DNA of 6,705 nucleotides from NCBI GenBank assembly GCA_011523155.1, contig WTHL01000173.1:1-6705 (forward strand). The letters are read 5' to 3'. Of the stretch, positions 1 through 5,577 are shown in pieces (positions within the stretch are counted from its first letter, which is position 1; the number at the start of each line of letters is the position of its first letter). The notes under the pieces are model-generated. The model did no database searches, was not told where the DNA came from, and saw only the letters and a list, made by a program, of their open reading frames with translations. A program made the translations under genes and the position numbers. Origin of the DNA: Synechococcus sp. PL34863bin_39 (GTDB lineage Bacteria > Cyanobacteriota > Cyanobacteriia > PCC-6307 > Cyanobiaceae).

Positions 1-69
1 GCCATCGTTTACGAGGAACTCACTGGCGAGGAGTACCACCCCGTCGATGGCGCCCGCCACGTGCGCTGA
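1..69 (+). CDS. C-terminal end of an unidentified protein (5' truncated)
   Basis: Frame 1 is open from the first base of the window and ends at TGA 67-69, giving 22 residues (AIVYEELTG...GARHVR). The tail is acidic in the middle (YEELTGEEY) and basic at the end. I do not recognise the family from so short a piece, and the start lies outside the window. The next possible gene begins 89 bp later, with no obvious terminator hairpin between them, so read-through into the mini-protein and hrpB is possible. That this is coding rests only on the open frame reaching the edge with a plausible residue mix. Confidence 0.5.
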   Translation, partial: AIVYEELTGEEYHPVDGARHVR

Positions 70-158
70 TCGAAGCGGTGTAACGGCGTGCAAATGACTA
101 CCACCCTCGCCATCCATCTGAGCTAGACAGAACGAGTTCGGCCCTTAAGGTTTTCTTT

Positions 159-263
159 ATGGCCACTCTCAAAGCCTCCTTCGGGCCATTCGTGCGCTTG
201 CTTGCAGCAGTTGGCGCTCTCAGCAGCCTCCTGCTTCTGGGCGCTCTCAATCTGCTGAGCTGA
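159..263 (+). CDS. 34-residue hydrophobic mini-protein, possible single-pass membrane peptide
   Basis: ATG at 159 opens a 34-codon frame ending at TGA 261-263. An AAGG at 147-150 sits 8 nt upstream, a reasonable ribosome-binding site and a better one than most genes here have. Residues 1-13 carry the only charges (K5, R13). From about residue 12 the sequence is Leu/Ala/Gly/Val-rich and uncharged to the end, enough for one membrane helix with the basic end probably on the cytoplasmic side. It stops 11 bp before the TTG start of hrpB, so translation of the two may be coupled. I do not recognise it as any known small photosystem or cytochrome subunit. It could instead be a leader peptide for hrpB, or chance coding. 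No function is assigned. Confidence 0.45.
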   Translation: MATLKASFGPFVRLLAAVGALSSLLLLGALNLLS

Positions 264-274
264 GCGTCAAGGCG

Positions 275-2854
275 TTGGCCAACGCACCGTCGGGCTCATT
301 CCCGATCGACCCCCTGCTGCCTGACCTGTGTGCACGCCTCACGCCGGGCGCCACAGTGTTGCTGCAGGCGCCCCCCGGAGCAGGCAAAACCTCACGAGTG
401 CCCCTGGCCCTGCTCGGCTGCTGGCAGGACATTCCGGCAATGACCGGAACGGTGCTCATGCTCGAGCCGAGGCGACTGGCCACGAAGGCCTCAGCCCAGC
501 GCCTCGCAGCGCAACTGAATGAACCGATTGGCGAGCGGGTTGGTTATTCCGTGCGCCATGAACAGAGGCGAAGCCCCAGAACCCGTCTGGAGGTGCTCAC
601 GGCAGGACTGTTTCTCAAGCGATTGCAGGCCGACCCGGAACTGACGGGTGTGAGCTGCGTGATCTTCGACGAATTCCACGAACGGGGAAGGGACAACGAT
701 CTGGGCCTGGCCCTGGTGCGCGATACGAAATCGCTGCTGCGACCGGATCTGCGCCTGCTCCTGATGTCAGCCACGCTTGATCTCAGCGATCTGATCGCGA
801 AACTGCCTGAAGCGGCTGTGGTTCGAAGCGAAGGACGTTCGTTTCCGGTGGAGACCGTCCACCTTCCACCCCGCAGTGATGAAGCCCTAAGCCGCACCGT
901 GCTCAGGGCCGTCGAAGACCACGCCTTGGCGTTGCGCCCGCGGCCCTCGGAGGAAGGCCTCGCGTCGCCAACGGTTCTGGTCTTTCTCCCCGGCGTGGGT
1001 GAAATCGAACGTTGCCGGCTGCTGCTGGAGCAGGCGGCATCCCTTGAAACCTGGGATGTTGCCTGCCTGCATGGGCAGCAGCCCCTCAACATTCAGAGCC
1101 AGGCCCTGGGCCCATGCCCACCAGGCCGTGACGGACGGATCGTGCTGGCGACGGCGATTGCCGAGAGCTCGCTGACGATTGAAGGCGTTCGGCTTGTGAT
1201 CGACAGCGGTCTCAGCCGCCAGACGCAGTACAACCCGGGGCACGGGATGGAGGCACTGGTGACGCGTCCATCAAGCCTCGCCAGTGCGGATCAACGGCGG
1301 GGCCGCGCCGGCCGCCAAGGCCCTGGAACATGCGTGCGGCTCTGGTCACCGGCTGAGCAGACCCGCCGACCGAAGCACGATCAACCGGAACTGCAGCGCT
1401 GTGATCCACAGCCCCTGGTTCTTGATCTGGCGGCGTGGGGGGCAGGGCTCGGAGACGATTTGCAATGGCTTGATCCGCCTCCGGCACCGGCCTTGCATGA
1501 GGGCCAACGGCAGCTGCAACAACTCGGCGTCATCAGCCAGGACGGAGGCCTGTCCCCAACAGGCCGGCAACTGGCACGGCTCGGCGCCCATCCACGCCTT
1601 GCTCTGCTGCTGCTGCATGCACGCGCATGGAGGTGCGATCAACTGGGCGCCGACCTCGCGGCCCTTCTGAGTGAACGGGATCCCCTCAGCCCCCTCGAGC
1701 ATGGCGTCGATCTTGGGGCAAGGCTGGCCGTCCTGCGTGCTGGTGCCAACCACCGCCTGAAACCGGTTCAGCGCCTGAGCCAACAACTTCTCGGCCAGCT
1801 CCGAAGCCTGCCGCCCAGCGCACCTGATCCATCGGGCTGGGAGCTGCCGCCAGCAGACGATGAGAGCGAAGGGTTCATCGCGGCCCGCCTCGTTGCAGCC
1901 GCTTTTCCGGAATGGGTCGCCCTGCAGCGGACCCAGCAGCCCGGTCGCTACCGGCTGCGCCAGGGGAGGGGAGCGGAACTGCATCGTCAGGACCCCCTCG
2001 TTGGCCAGGAGGCTCTGTCCGTCGCCAGACTGGAGCTGGGTCGAAGCAACGCCAGGATTCAACTGGCCCTGCCTCTGCCACGCGCATGGCTGGTTGAACG
2101 CGCCGAACTTGAGGGTCACTGGCAGACCAAGGCGGAGTGGGATGAGATCAGCAACAGCGTCCGCGCCACGCGGACGCTGTTGCTTGGTGCCCTGACCCTG
2201 CAGAGCCAGGCCCAGCCAAAACCTCCGGCAGAAGAAAGCTGCCAACTGCTCATCGCACGCCTGCGGGAGCACGGACTGTCTCCACTGCCGTGGACGGAAC
2301 GCACCCAGCAGCTACGAGCACGCCTGCAGCTGATGCATCAACACCAGGGCCCGCCATGGCCATGCCGAACCCTGGACGCCCTCCAACAGCAACCGGAGCA
2401 CTGGATCCGAGCAGCCTTGATGGGATGCACACGCTGGAGCGATGTGGAGGAGAGCAGCTTGGTCGACGCCCTCTGGGGCGATCTGACCTGGGATCACAGG
2501 CAAAGCCTGAACACCTTGCTGCCGGAACGCACCCGAATTCCATCAGGGCGCGAGGCACAGCTGCACTACGGCGACCGGGAGGTAGTGCTGGCAGTGAAAC
2601 TGCAGGAGATGTTCGGATGTGATCAGGGTCCGAGCGTTCTGAACGGAAGGGTGCCGGTCACCCTTGAGCTGCTCTCTCCAGCAGGACGACCGCTGCAACG
2701 CACCCAGGATCTCGCTGGTTTCTGGACAGGCAGCTACAGGGATGTGCGCCGGGAGATGCGAGGCCGTTACCCCAAACACCCCTGGCCGGAAGACCCCAGA
2801 CAGGCCCTGGCGACGGCCCGGACCAAGGCCCGTGCCGAGCACAATCGCAGCTGA
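275..2854 (+). CDS. hrpB: ATP-dependent RNA helicase HrpB (DEAH-box, superfamily 2)
   Basis: This 859-residue protein is about the usual HrpB length (roughly 820-850). In order it shows Walker A GAGKT (35-39), LEPRRLA (63-69), DEFH (132-135, the HrpB form of the DEAH box), SAT (165-167), VLVFLPG (234-240), ATAIAESSLTI (292-302) and QRRGRAGRQG (340-349). An HA2-like helical region follows (about 375-470). The C-terminal HrpB domain begins near residue 749 and ends with the typical HPWPEDP segment (about 87-93 of the last 111 residues). The family is predicted to unwind RNA using ATP; its cellular role is poorly known, and the protein should be cytoplasmic. TTG 275 is the only usual start codon between the in-frame stop at 146-148 and the conserved PIDPLLPDL segment, so it is chosen despite no well-spaced Shine-Dalgarno. 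It follows the mini-protein by 11 bp, suggesting coupling. No clear terminator follows, only a small GATCT/AGATC inverted repeat at 2859-2870. Confidence 0.95.
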   Translation: MANAPSGSFPIDPLLPDLCARLTPGATVLLQAPPGAGKTSRVPLALLGCWQDIPAMTGTVLMLEPRRLATKASAQRLAAQLNEPIGERVGYSVRHEQRRSPRTRLEVLTAGLFLKRLQADPELTGVSCVIFDEFHERGRDNDLGLALVRDTKSLLRPDLRLLLMSATLDLSDLIAKLPEAAVVRSEGRSFPVETVHLPPRSDEALSRTVLRAVEDHALALRPRPSEEGLASPTVLVFLPGVGEIERCRLLLEQAASLETWDVACLHGQQPLNIQSQALGPCPPGRDGRIVLATAIAESSLTIEGVRLVIDSGLSRQTQYNPGHGMEALVTRPSSLASADQRRGRAGRQGPGTCVRLWSPAEQTRRPKHDQPELQRCDPQPLVLDLAAWGAGLGDDLQWLDPPPAPALHEGQRQLQQLGVISQDGGLSPTGRQLARLGAHPRLALLLLHARAWRCDQLGADLAALLSERDPLSPLEHGVDLGARLAVLRAGANHRLKPVQRLSQQLLGQLRSLPPSAPDPSGWELPPADDESEGFIAARLVAAAFPEWVALQRTQQPGRYRLRQGRGAELHRQDPLVGQEALSVARLELGRSNARIQLALPLPRAWLVERAELEGHWQTKAEWDEISNSVRATRTLLLGALTLQSQAQPKPPAEESCQLLIARLREHGLSPLPWTERTQQLRARLQLMHQHQGPPWPCRTLDALQQQPEHWIRAALMGCTRWSDVEESSLVDALWGDLTWDHRQSLNTLLPERTRIPSGREAQLHYGDREVVLAVKLQEMFGCDQGPSVLNGRVPVTLELLSPAGRPLQRTQDLAGFWTGSYRDVRREMRGRYPKHPWPEDPRQALATARTKARAEHNRS

Positions 2855-2905
2855 GCGCGATCTTGAGATCCGGCTGCGAGAAAGCGTTTTGGTGGCAACG
2901 CCATC

Positions 2906-2958
2906 AAGTCAATAAAACAAAAAAACTTGTTACCTTAAAGTGGTCTTCAAGACTTTCC
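2906..2958 (+). promoter_or_regulatory. Probable hli promoter and leader with HLR1-like half site and a palindrome
   Basis: Between hrpB and hli the DNA switches abruptly from GC-rich to AT-rich (about 2906-2940). GTTACCTT at 2929-2936 matches 7 of 8 positions of the HLR1 half site (G/T)TTACA(T/A)(T/A) bound by the response regulator RpaB at cyanobacterial light-stress genes. I do not find the second half site at the usual spacing on either side. The palindrome GTCTTCAAGAC (2943-2953) lies 6 nt before the ATG, where a Shine-Dalgarno would otherwise be expected. Light-stress control of hli genes is established for the family; its use of this site is inference. I cannot place -35 and -10 boxes reliably. 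Confidence 0.4.
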
Positions 2959-2959
2959 A

Positions 2960-3100
2960 ATGTCCGACAACTCCCGCTTCGGCTTCGTCAACTTTGCTGA
3001 AACCTGGAACGGCCGGCTGGCCATGCTTGGCTTCGTGATCGGCCTGGGCACTGAGCTGCTGACGGGTCAGGGGATCCTGACGCAGATCGGCCTGGGCTGA
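2960..3100 (+). CDS. hli: High-light-inducible protein (Hli/HLIP, single-helix CAB-like)
   Basis: This 46-residue protein carries the chlorophyll-binding signature of the CAB/ELIP/HLIP superfamily: FAETWNGRLAMLGF at residues 12-25. Here E14 and R19 would form the inter-helix ion pair, and N17 with E14 would act as pigment ligand. One membrane helix runs from about 18 to 38, followed by the typical short tail (GQGILTQIGLG). Such proteins dimerise in the thylakoid membrane, bind chlorophyll and carotenoid, and help photosystem II assembly and dissipation of excess light. The N-terminus is very short, as in marine picocyanobacterial Hli proteins. The gene appears to be a single unit: it has its own AT-rich upstream region and a strong terminator 41 bp after the stop. 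No Shine-Dalgarno is visible, which is common in this group. Assignment to a numbered hli paralogue is not possible from the window. Confidence 0.95.
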   Translation: MSDNSRFGFVNFAETWNGRLAMLGFVIGLGTELLTGQGILTQIGLG

Positions 3101-3117
3101 TTGCTCGCAACGCGTTC

Positions 3118-3138
3118 ATCACCACACGACCTGGTGAT
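3118..3138 (+). other. Perfect 7-bp hairpin just upstream of the hli terminator
   Basis: ATCACCA (3118-3124) and TGGTGAT (3132-3138) are perfect inverted repeats around a 7-nt loop. No T run follows, so on its own this is not an intrinsic terminator. It ends 3 nt before the terminator stem that starts at 3142, so the hli transcript would end in two stacked hairpins. A role in 3'-end stability, or as a protein-binding site, is only inference. Confidence 0.5.
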
Positions 3139-3141
3139 CTG

Positions 3142-3168
3142 CCCCGCCGTCGCAACGGCGGGGTTTTT
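3142..3168 (+). terminator. Intrinsic terminator of hli
   Basis: CCCCGCCGT (3142-3150) pairs perfectly with ACGGCGGGG (3155-3163) across a 4-nt CGCA loop. Five T (3164-3168), then GTTT, follow directly. A 9-bp GC-rich stem with a T tract is a textbook rho-independent terminator. It lies 41 bp after the hli stop and separates hli from the xseA cluster. Confidence 0.93.
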
Positions 3169-3226
3169 GTTTGGTCATTCACTGCAACCCCCGCTGCGCG
3201 AAAGTGGTGATCCCTGCCCTCTGGCT

Positions 3227-3403
3227 TTGCCCAGACTGTTCGTCAACAATCGCCGTGATGGTGCACGCCTGATCAGCAGCGCCCTTGTGCTGTTCAGTAT
3301 CTGCGCCACGCAGATCCAGCAACCCTGGGGCCTTCCCGCCACCCTTGTTCTTGCCGCGTTGTGCCTCTATTGGGGCATGGCCTATCGACGTCTTGACCGC
3401 TGA
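3227..3403 (+). CDS. Small two-helix membrane protein of unknown function
   Basis: The frame ends at TGA 3401-3403, overlapping the proposed xseA start by 11 bp. With TTG 3227 as start the product has 58 residues: a basic N-terminus (VNNRRDGAR), a hydrophobic segment SSALVLFSICATQ, a QQPWG turn, a second hydrophobic segment LPATLVLAALCLYWGMAY and a basic end (RRLDR). This fits a two-pass hairpin with both ends on the same side. There is no ATG and no clear Shine-Dalgarno. TTG 3167 (inside the T tract of the hli terminator) and earlier codons are possible but place the start in the terminator, so 3227 is preferred. I do not know the family. The overlap with xseA suggests co-translation but not a shared function. 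The clean hydrophobic pattern with basic ends supports real coding. Confidence 0.65.
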   Translation: MPRLFVNNRRDGARLISSALVLFSICATQIQQPWGLPATLVLAALCLYWGMAYRRLDR

Positions 3404-4562
3404 CGCTCCGCCGACCTATTCCGTATCGCAACTGAACAGCGCGATCGGCTCGCTGTTGGACAGGGGATTTGCCCCCAGATTTCTGGTGCAAGCCACCGCC
3501 TCGCGTCCCCAGATCAAGAAGGGGCATCTGTGGCTGACCCTCACAGACGGCGATGCGAGCATCACGGCGGTGGCCTGGGCCTCGAAGGTGCAGCAGCTGG
3601 ACTACGTCCCCGCAGATGGCGACGGCGTCACCGTCGTCGGCAAGCTCAACTTCTGGGGAGCCAGGGCGAGTCTCGCCGTGCAGATCCTCGACGTGCGTCC
3701 GAGCCTGACCACGGTTCTGCGGCGCTTCGAAGCGGTTCGAACCCTGCTGGAATCGGAGGGAGTGATCGATCCTCACCGGCGCAGACCACTCCCGCGCTGC
3801 CCCAGACGCGTCGCCATCCTGACCAGCGCTCCGAGTTCTGCACTTGCCGACATCCTTCGCACGGCAAGCGACCGCTGGCCGATGACGGACCTGATGGTGG
3901 TGCCAATCCCCGTGCAGGGAGAGGTGGGGGAACGCATCTGCTCTGCGCTGGAGCAGATCCAAAACGGACTGGGAGAGATCCGGGCAGACGCGATTGTGAT
4001 GGCGCGAGGGGGAGGCAGTCGCGAGGACCTGGCCGTCTTCGATGACGAGCGTCTCTGCAGAATCCTGGCGAGCTTCCCTGTGCCGGTTGTGACAGGCATT
4101 GGCCACGAAGACGACCTGACCGTCGCCGACCTGGTGGCTGACCATCGCGCCGCAACACCAACCGCCGCGATCGTGGCACTGCTGCCGGACAGAAACTCCG
4201 CAGCCATCCAGCTGTCCGAACGCAAACGCATGCTCCACCGCCAGATGCTCTGGGGGCTGGAGCGGAAACGCCGCAGCCTCGTCGAGCAGCGAGAACGCTG
4301 GGCCGCGTGTCCCCCCTCAGCACTGCTGAATCTCCGACGATCCTCCCTCAGGCAACGTCAGCATCTACTGCAAGCACTGTCGCCCCAGCGCTGGCTGTCA
4401 CGCGGGTTCGCGATTCTGGAGTCACCCCAGGGCGATGTGATCCGGAGCGTGCATGACGTGACGTCGGGCGATGCTCTGATCGTGCGCCTTGAAGACGGTG
4501 CCCTCGATGTCGACGTGCAGCGCACCCATGCCGATGGCACGGACCGAGGCGCGACCCCGTAG
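3393..4562 (+). CDS. xseA: Exodeoxyribonuclease VII large subunit
   Basis: The product is the catalytic subunit of exonuclease VII, which with XseB degrades single-stranded DNA to short oligonucleotides in the cytoplasm. From TTG 3393 it has 389 residues, shorter than the about 456 of E. coli because the helical part after the catalytic core is reduced. Residues 9-105 form the N-terminal OB fold (YSVSQLNSAI, then GHLWLTLTDGDASITAVAW). The nuclease domain shows TSAPSSALADI (144-154), RGGGSREDL (205-213), GIGHEDDLTVADLVAD (235-250) and RAATPTAA (252-259). The C-terminus has SRGFAIL (336-342) and a GDALIVRLEDG segment. TTG 3393 is chosen because the family's conserved region begins about 9 residues later. 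The only alternative is GTG 3285 (425 residues), whose extra 36 residues overlap the upstream gene and look unlike the family. xseB follows 28 bp downstream. Confidence 0.94.
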   Translation: MTADAPPTYSVSQLNSAIGSLLDRGFAPRFLVQATASRPQIKKGHLWLTLTDGDASITAVAWASKVQQLDYVPADGDGVTVVGKLNFWGARASLAVQILDVRPSLTTVLRRFEAVRTLLESEGVIDPHRRRPLPRCPRRVAILTSAPSSALADILRTASDRWPMTDLMVVPIPVQGEVGERICSALEQIQNGLGEIRADAIVMARGGGSREDLAVFDDERLCRILASFPVPVVTGIGHEDDLTVADLVADHRAATPTAAIVALLPDRNSAAIQLSERKRMLHRQMLWGLERKRRSLVEQRERWAACPPSALLNLRRSSLRQRQHLLQALSPQRWLSRGFAILESPQGDVIRSVHDVTSGDALIVRLEDGALDVDVQRTHADGTDRGATP

Positions 4563-4570
4563 CGTTGGCC

Positions 4571-4585
4571 AAGGTGATGATGTGA
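4571..4585 (+). promoter_or_regulatory. Shine-Dalgarno region of xseB with an ATG-ATG-TGA mini-frame
   Basis: AAGGTG (4571-4576) is one base from AAGGAG. It is 5 nt from GTG 4582, an in-frame alternative start for xseB, and 14 nt from ATG 4591. A two-codon frame ATG ATG TGA (4577-4585) abuts the site and overlaps the GTG. The spacing favours GTG 4582 on ribosome-binding grounds, while codon preference favours ATG 4591. Any role for the mini-frame is speculative. Confidence 0.4.
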
Positions 4586-4590
4586 GAACA

Positions 4591-4866
4591 ATGCCTCCTC
4601 GGGCGCCGAAGGACCCACGCAAACAGTGGCGCAAGGATGCTGAATCGCTCAGTTACGAGGAGTCCCTTCAGGCTGCTGACCTGCTGCTGACTGAACTGCA
4701 GGGTGACAACATCCCCCTCGCACAACTGCAGGAGACCTACCAGCGAGGTCAGATCTATCTGGAGCACTGTGACCACCTGCTCGAGAGCACGGCGCAACAG
4801 ATCCTGCAGCTGGATCCTGCAACGATGACAACACAACCCCTGAATCCCGAAGGAAAGGATGGTTAA
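4591..4866 (+). CDS. xseB: Exodeoxyribonuclease VII small subunit
   Basis: This 91-residue protein contains the whole XseB domain at about 19-75: LSYEESLQAADLLLTELQGD, then IPLAQLQETYQRGQIYLEHC and a helical DHLLESTAQQILQLD. This is the two-helix hairpin that wraps around the XseA coiled coil and is needed for exonuclease VII activity. The first 18 residues are a basic, proline-containing extension (PPRAPKDPRKQWRK), a little longer than usual. The tail after residue 75 is polar and probably disordered. The start is uncertain: ATG 4591 gives 91 residues, GTG 4582 gives 94 and has the better-placed Shine-Dalgarno, and ATG 4489 would run far into xseA and is unlikely. The stop overlaps the next gene by 8 bp, indicating one transcript with xseA and the DUF2834 gene. 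Confidence 0.93.
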   Translation: MPPRAPKDPRKQWRKDAESLSYEESLQAADLLLTELQGDNIPLAQLQETYQRGQIYLEHCDHLLESTAQQILQLDPATMTTQPLNPEGKDG

Positions 4867-5218
4867 GAACGTTCGCTGGCTGTACCTACTGCTGGCTCTA
4901 TTGGGAGCGATCCTGCCCTGGCAGGCGAACCTTGACTTCATGCAATCCACGGGCGGCCAGGGATTTGCACTGCAGCAATTCATTGACGATGCCAACGTCA
5001 ACGCTGCAGCGAGATCATTGAGCCGAGACCTCGCGATTGGAGCGACGGCCATCACAATCTGGATTGTGGTTGAGGCCCGACGACTGCAGGTCAAGCGATG
5101 GTGGATTGCGCTGATTGCATGCTTCGCCGTTGCCTTTGCCTGTGGGGCACCCTTATTTCTCTTCTTAAGAGAATTAAGGCTGGAGGAACTTGAAGATCAG
5201 AATGAAAGCAGCGATTGA
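4859..5218 (+). CDS. DUF2834 family membrane protein
   Basis: This 119-residue protein has three hydrophobic segments: about 5-22 (VRWLYLLLALLGAILPW), 57-72 (DLAIGATAITIWIVVEARR region) and 80-105 (WWIALIACFAVAFACGAPLFLFL). It ends in an acidic tail (RLEELEDQNESSD). The pattern matches the DUF2834 family of cyanobacterial and proteobacterial membrane proteins: an initial YLLLALLGAILPW, a middle FxxDL-like helix followed by E-x-RRL, then WW...GxPLFLFLR. Function is unknown. ATG 4859 has a purine-rich ribosome-binding sequence just before it (AAGGAAAGG, 4850-4858) and overlaps the xseB stop by 8 bp, so translational coupling with xseB is likely. It is the last gene of the cluster; its stop lies only 3 bp from the stop of the opposing minus-strand gene. 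No strong terminator follows. Confidence 0.8.
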   Translation: MVKNVRWLYLLLALLGAILPWQANLDFMQSTGGQGFALQQFIDDANVNAAARSLSRDLAIGATAITIWIVVEARRLQVKRWWIALIACFAVAFACGAPLFLFLRELRLEELEDQNESSD

Positions 5219-5231
5219 GACCTAATCAATC
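5213..5231. other. Weak hairpin spanning two converging stop codons
   Basis: GATTGA (5213-5218) and TCAATC (5226-5231) form a 6-bp, AT-rich inverted repeat with a 7-nt loop. The left arm contains the TGA of the plus-strand DUF2834 gene and the loop contains the TAG of the minus-strand gene. No T tract follows on either side, so it would be a poor terminator alone. Confidence 0.3.
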
Positions 5232-5560
5232 TCTTTGACGCTGACATCAATCACGGCTTCACTGGCAGGCGTGGATGGCGTCTCGCTCTGACTCTCGCTT
5301 GACGGACCAGGAAGCTCAGAACCGCACACCGTGCACACGCCTGCGGCCGAGAAGCTCACTGCGCCGCATGTTGCGCATGTGCGCATCCGACTTTGAAGCA
5401 ACTTCCAGCCGATCCATCCGGCCCCAGCCAAAACCAAGGGGAGAATCAACACGAGGATCAGGAGTCCTCCTGCCAAATCCAACAGAAATCGCCCGGCGGC
5501 GGTGGGAAGCAAGAGGAGGGCCAGCACAGCCACCCAAACGATCGGGATCGGTGAACGCAA
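5222..5560 (-). CDS. Small membrane protein with C-terminal zinc ribbon, unknown function
   Basis: The 112-residue product begins with two hydrophobic segments (about 5-20 and 25-52, rich in Leu/Ile/Val/Gly). A short basic linker (QSRMR) follows, then a CATC...CTVC zinc ribbon with cysteines at 62, 65, 76 and 79 (CxxC-x10-CxxC). The tail is Ser/Pro/Glu-rich and probably disordered (PGPSSESQSETPSTPASEA), ending in a short acidic segment. The ribbon is expected to bind one Zn and would probably face the cytoplasm. The start is TTG at 5560-5558; an in-frame stop lies 12 bp further upstream, so the frame cannot be extended and no ATG is available. It begins 17 bp after the BrkB-family gene ends on the same strand, so the two are very probably co-transcribed. 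I do not recognise a named family. Confidence 0.75.
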   Translation of the reverse strand: MRSPIPIVWVAVLALLLLPTAAGRFLLDLAGGLLILVLILPLVLAGAGWIGWKLLQSRMRTCATCGAVSFSAAGVCTVCGSELPGPSSESQSETPSTPASEAVIDVSVKEID

Positions 5561-5577
5561 CGGGGCAGTCCATCAAC

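Noticed and set aside
94..126. 10-codon ATG frame between the truncated gene and the mini-protein
   Set aside because: Too short, no ribosome site, and no recognisable sequence; nothing distinguishes it from chance.
1346..2272. 308-codon minus-strand open frame opposite hrpB
   Set aside because: It lies entirely within the conserved hrpB coding sequence, has no recognisable domain, and is the kind of antisense frame that GC-rich coding DNA produces by chance.
2859..2901. Small inverted repeats (GATCT/AGATC and GCGTT/AACGC) after hrpB as a terminator
   Set aside because: Stems are 5 bp, loops are 2 and 8 nt, and no T tract follows, so neither is a credible intrinsic terminator.
3285..3392. 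36-residue N-terminal extension of XseA from GTG 3285
   Set aside because: The extension overlaps the two-helix protein in another frame, has low-quality Pro/Arg/Ser-rich sequence, and precedes the position where the XseA family normally starts.
3294..4238. 314-codon minus-strand open frame opposite xseA
   Set aside because: It overlaps the conserved exonuclease VII large subunit; its His/Gly/Arg-rich translation has no family features and looks like an antisense shadow.
4348..5094. 248-codon minus-strand open frame across xseA end, xseB and the DUF2834 gene
   Set aside because: It crosses three well-supported plus-strand genes and shows no domain.
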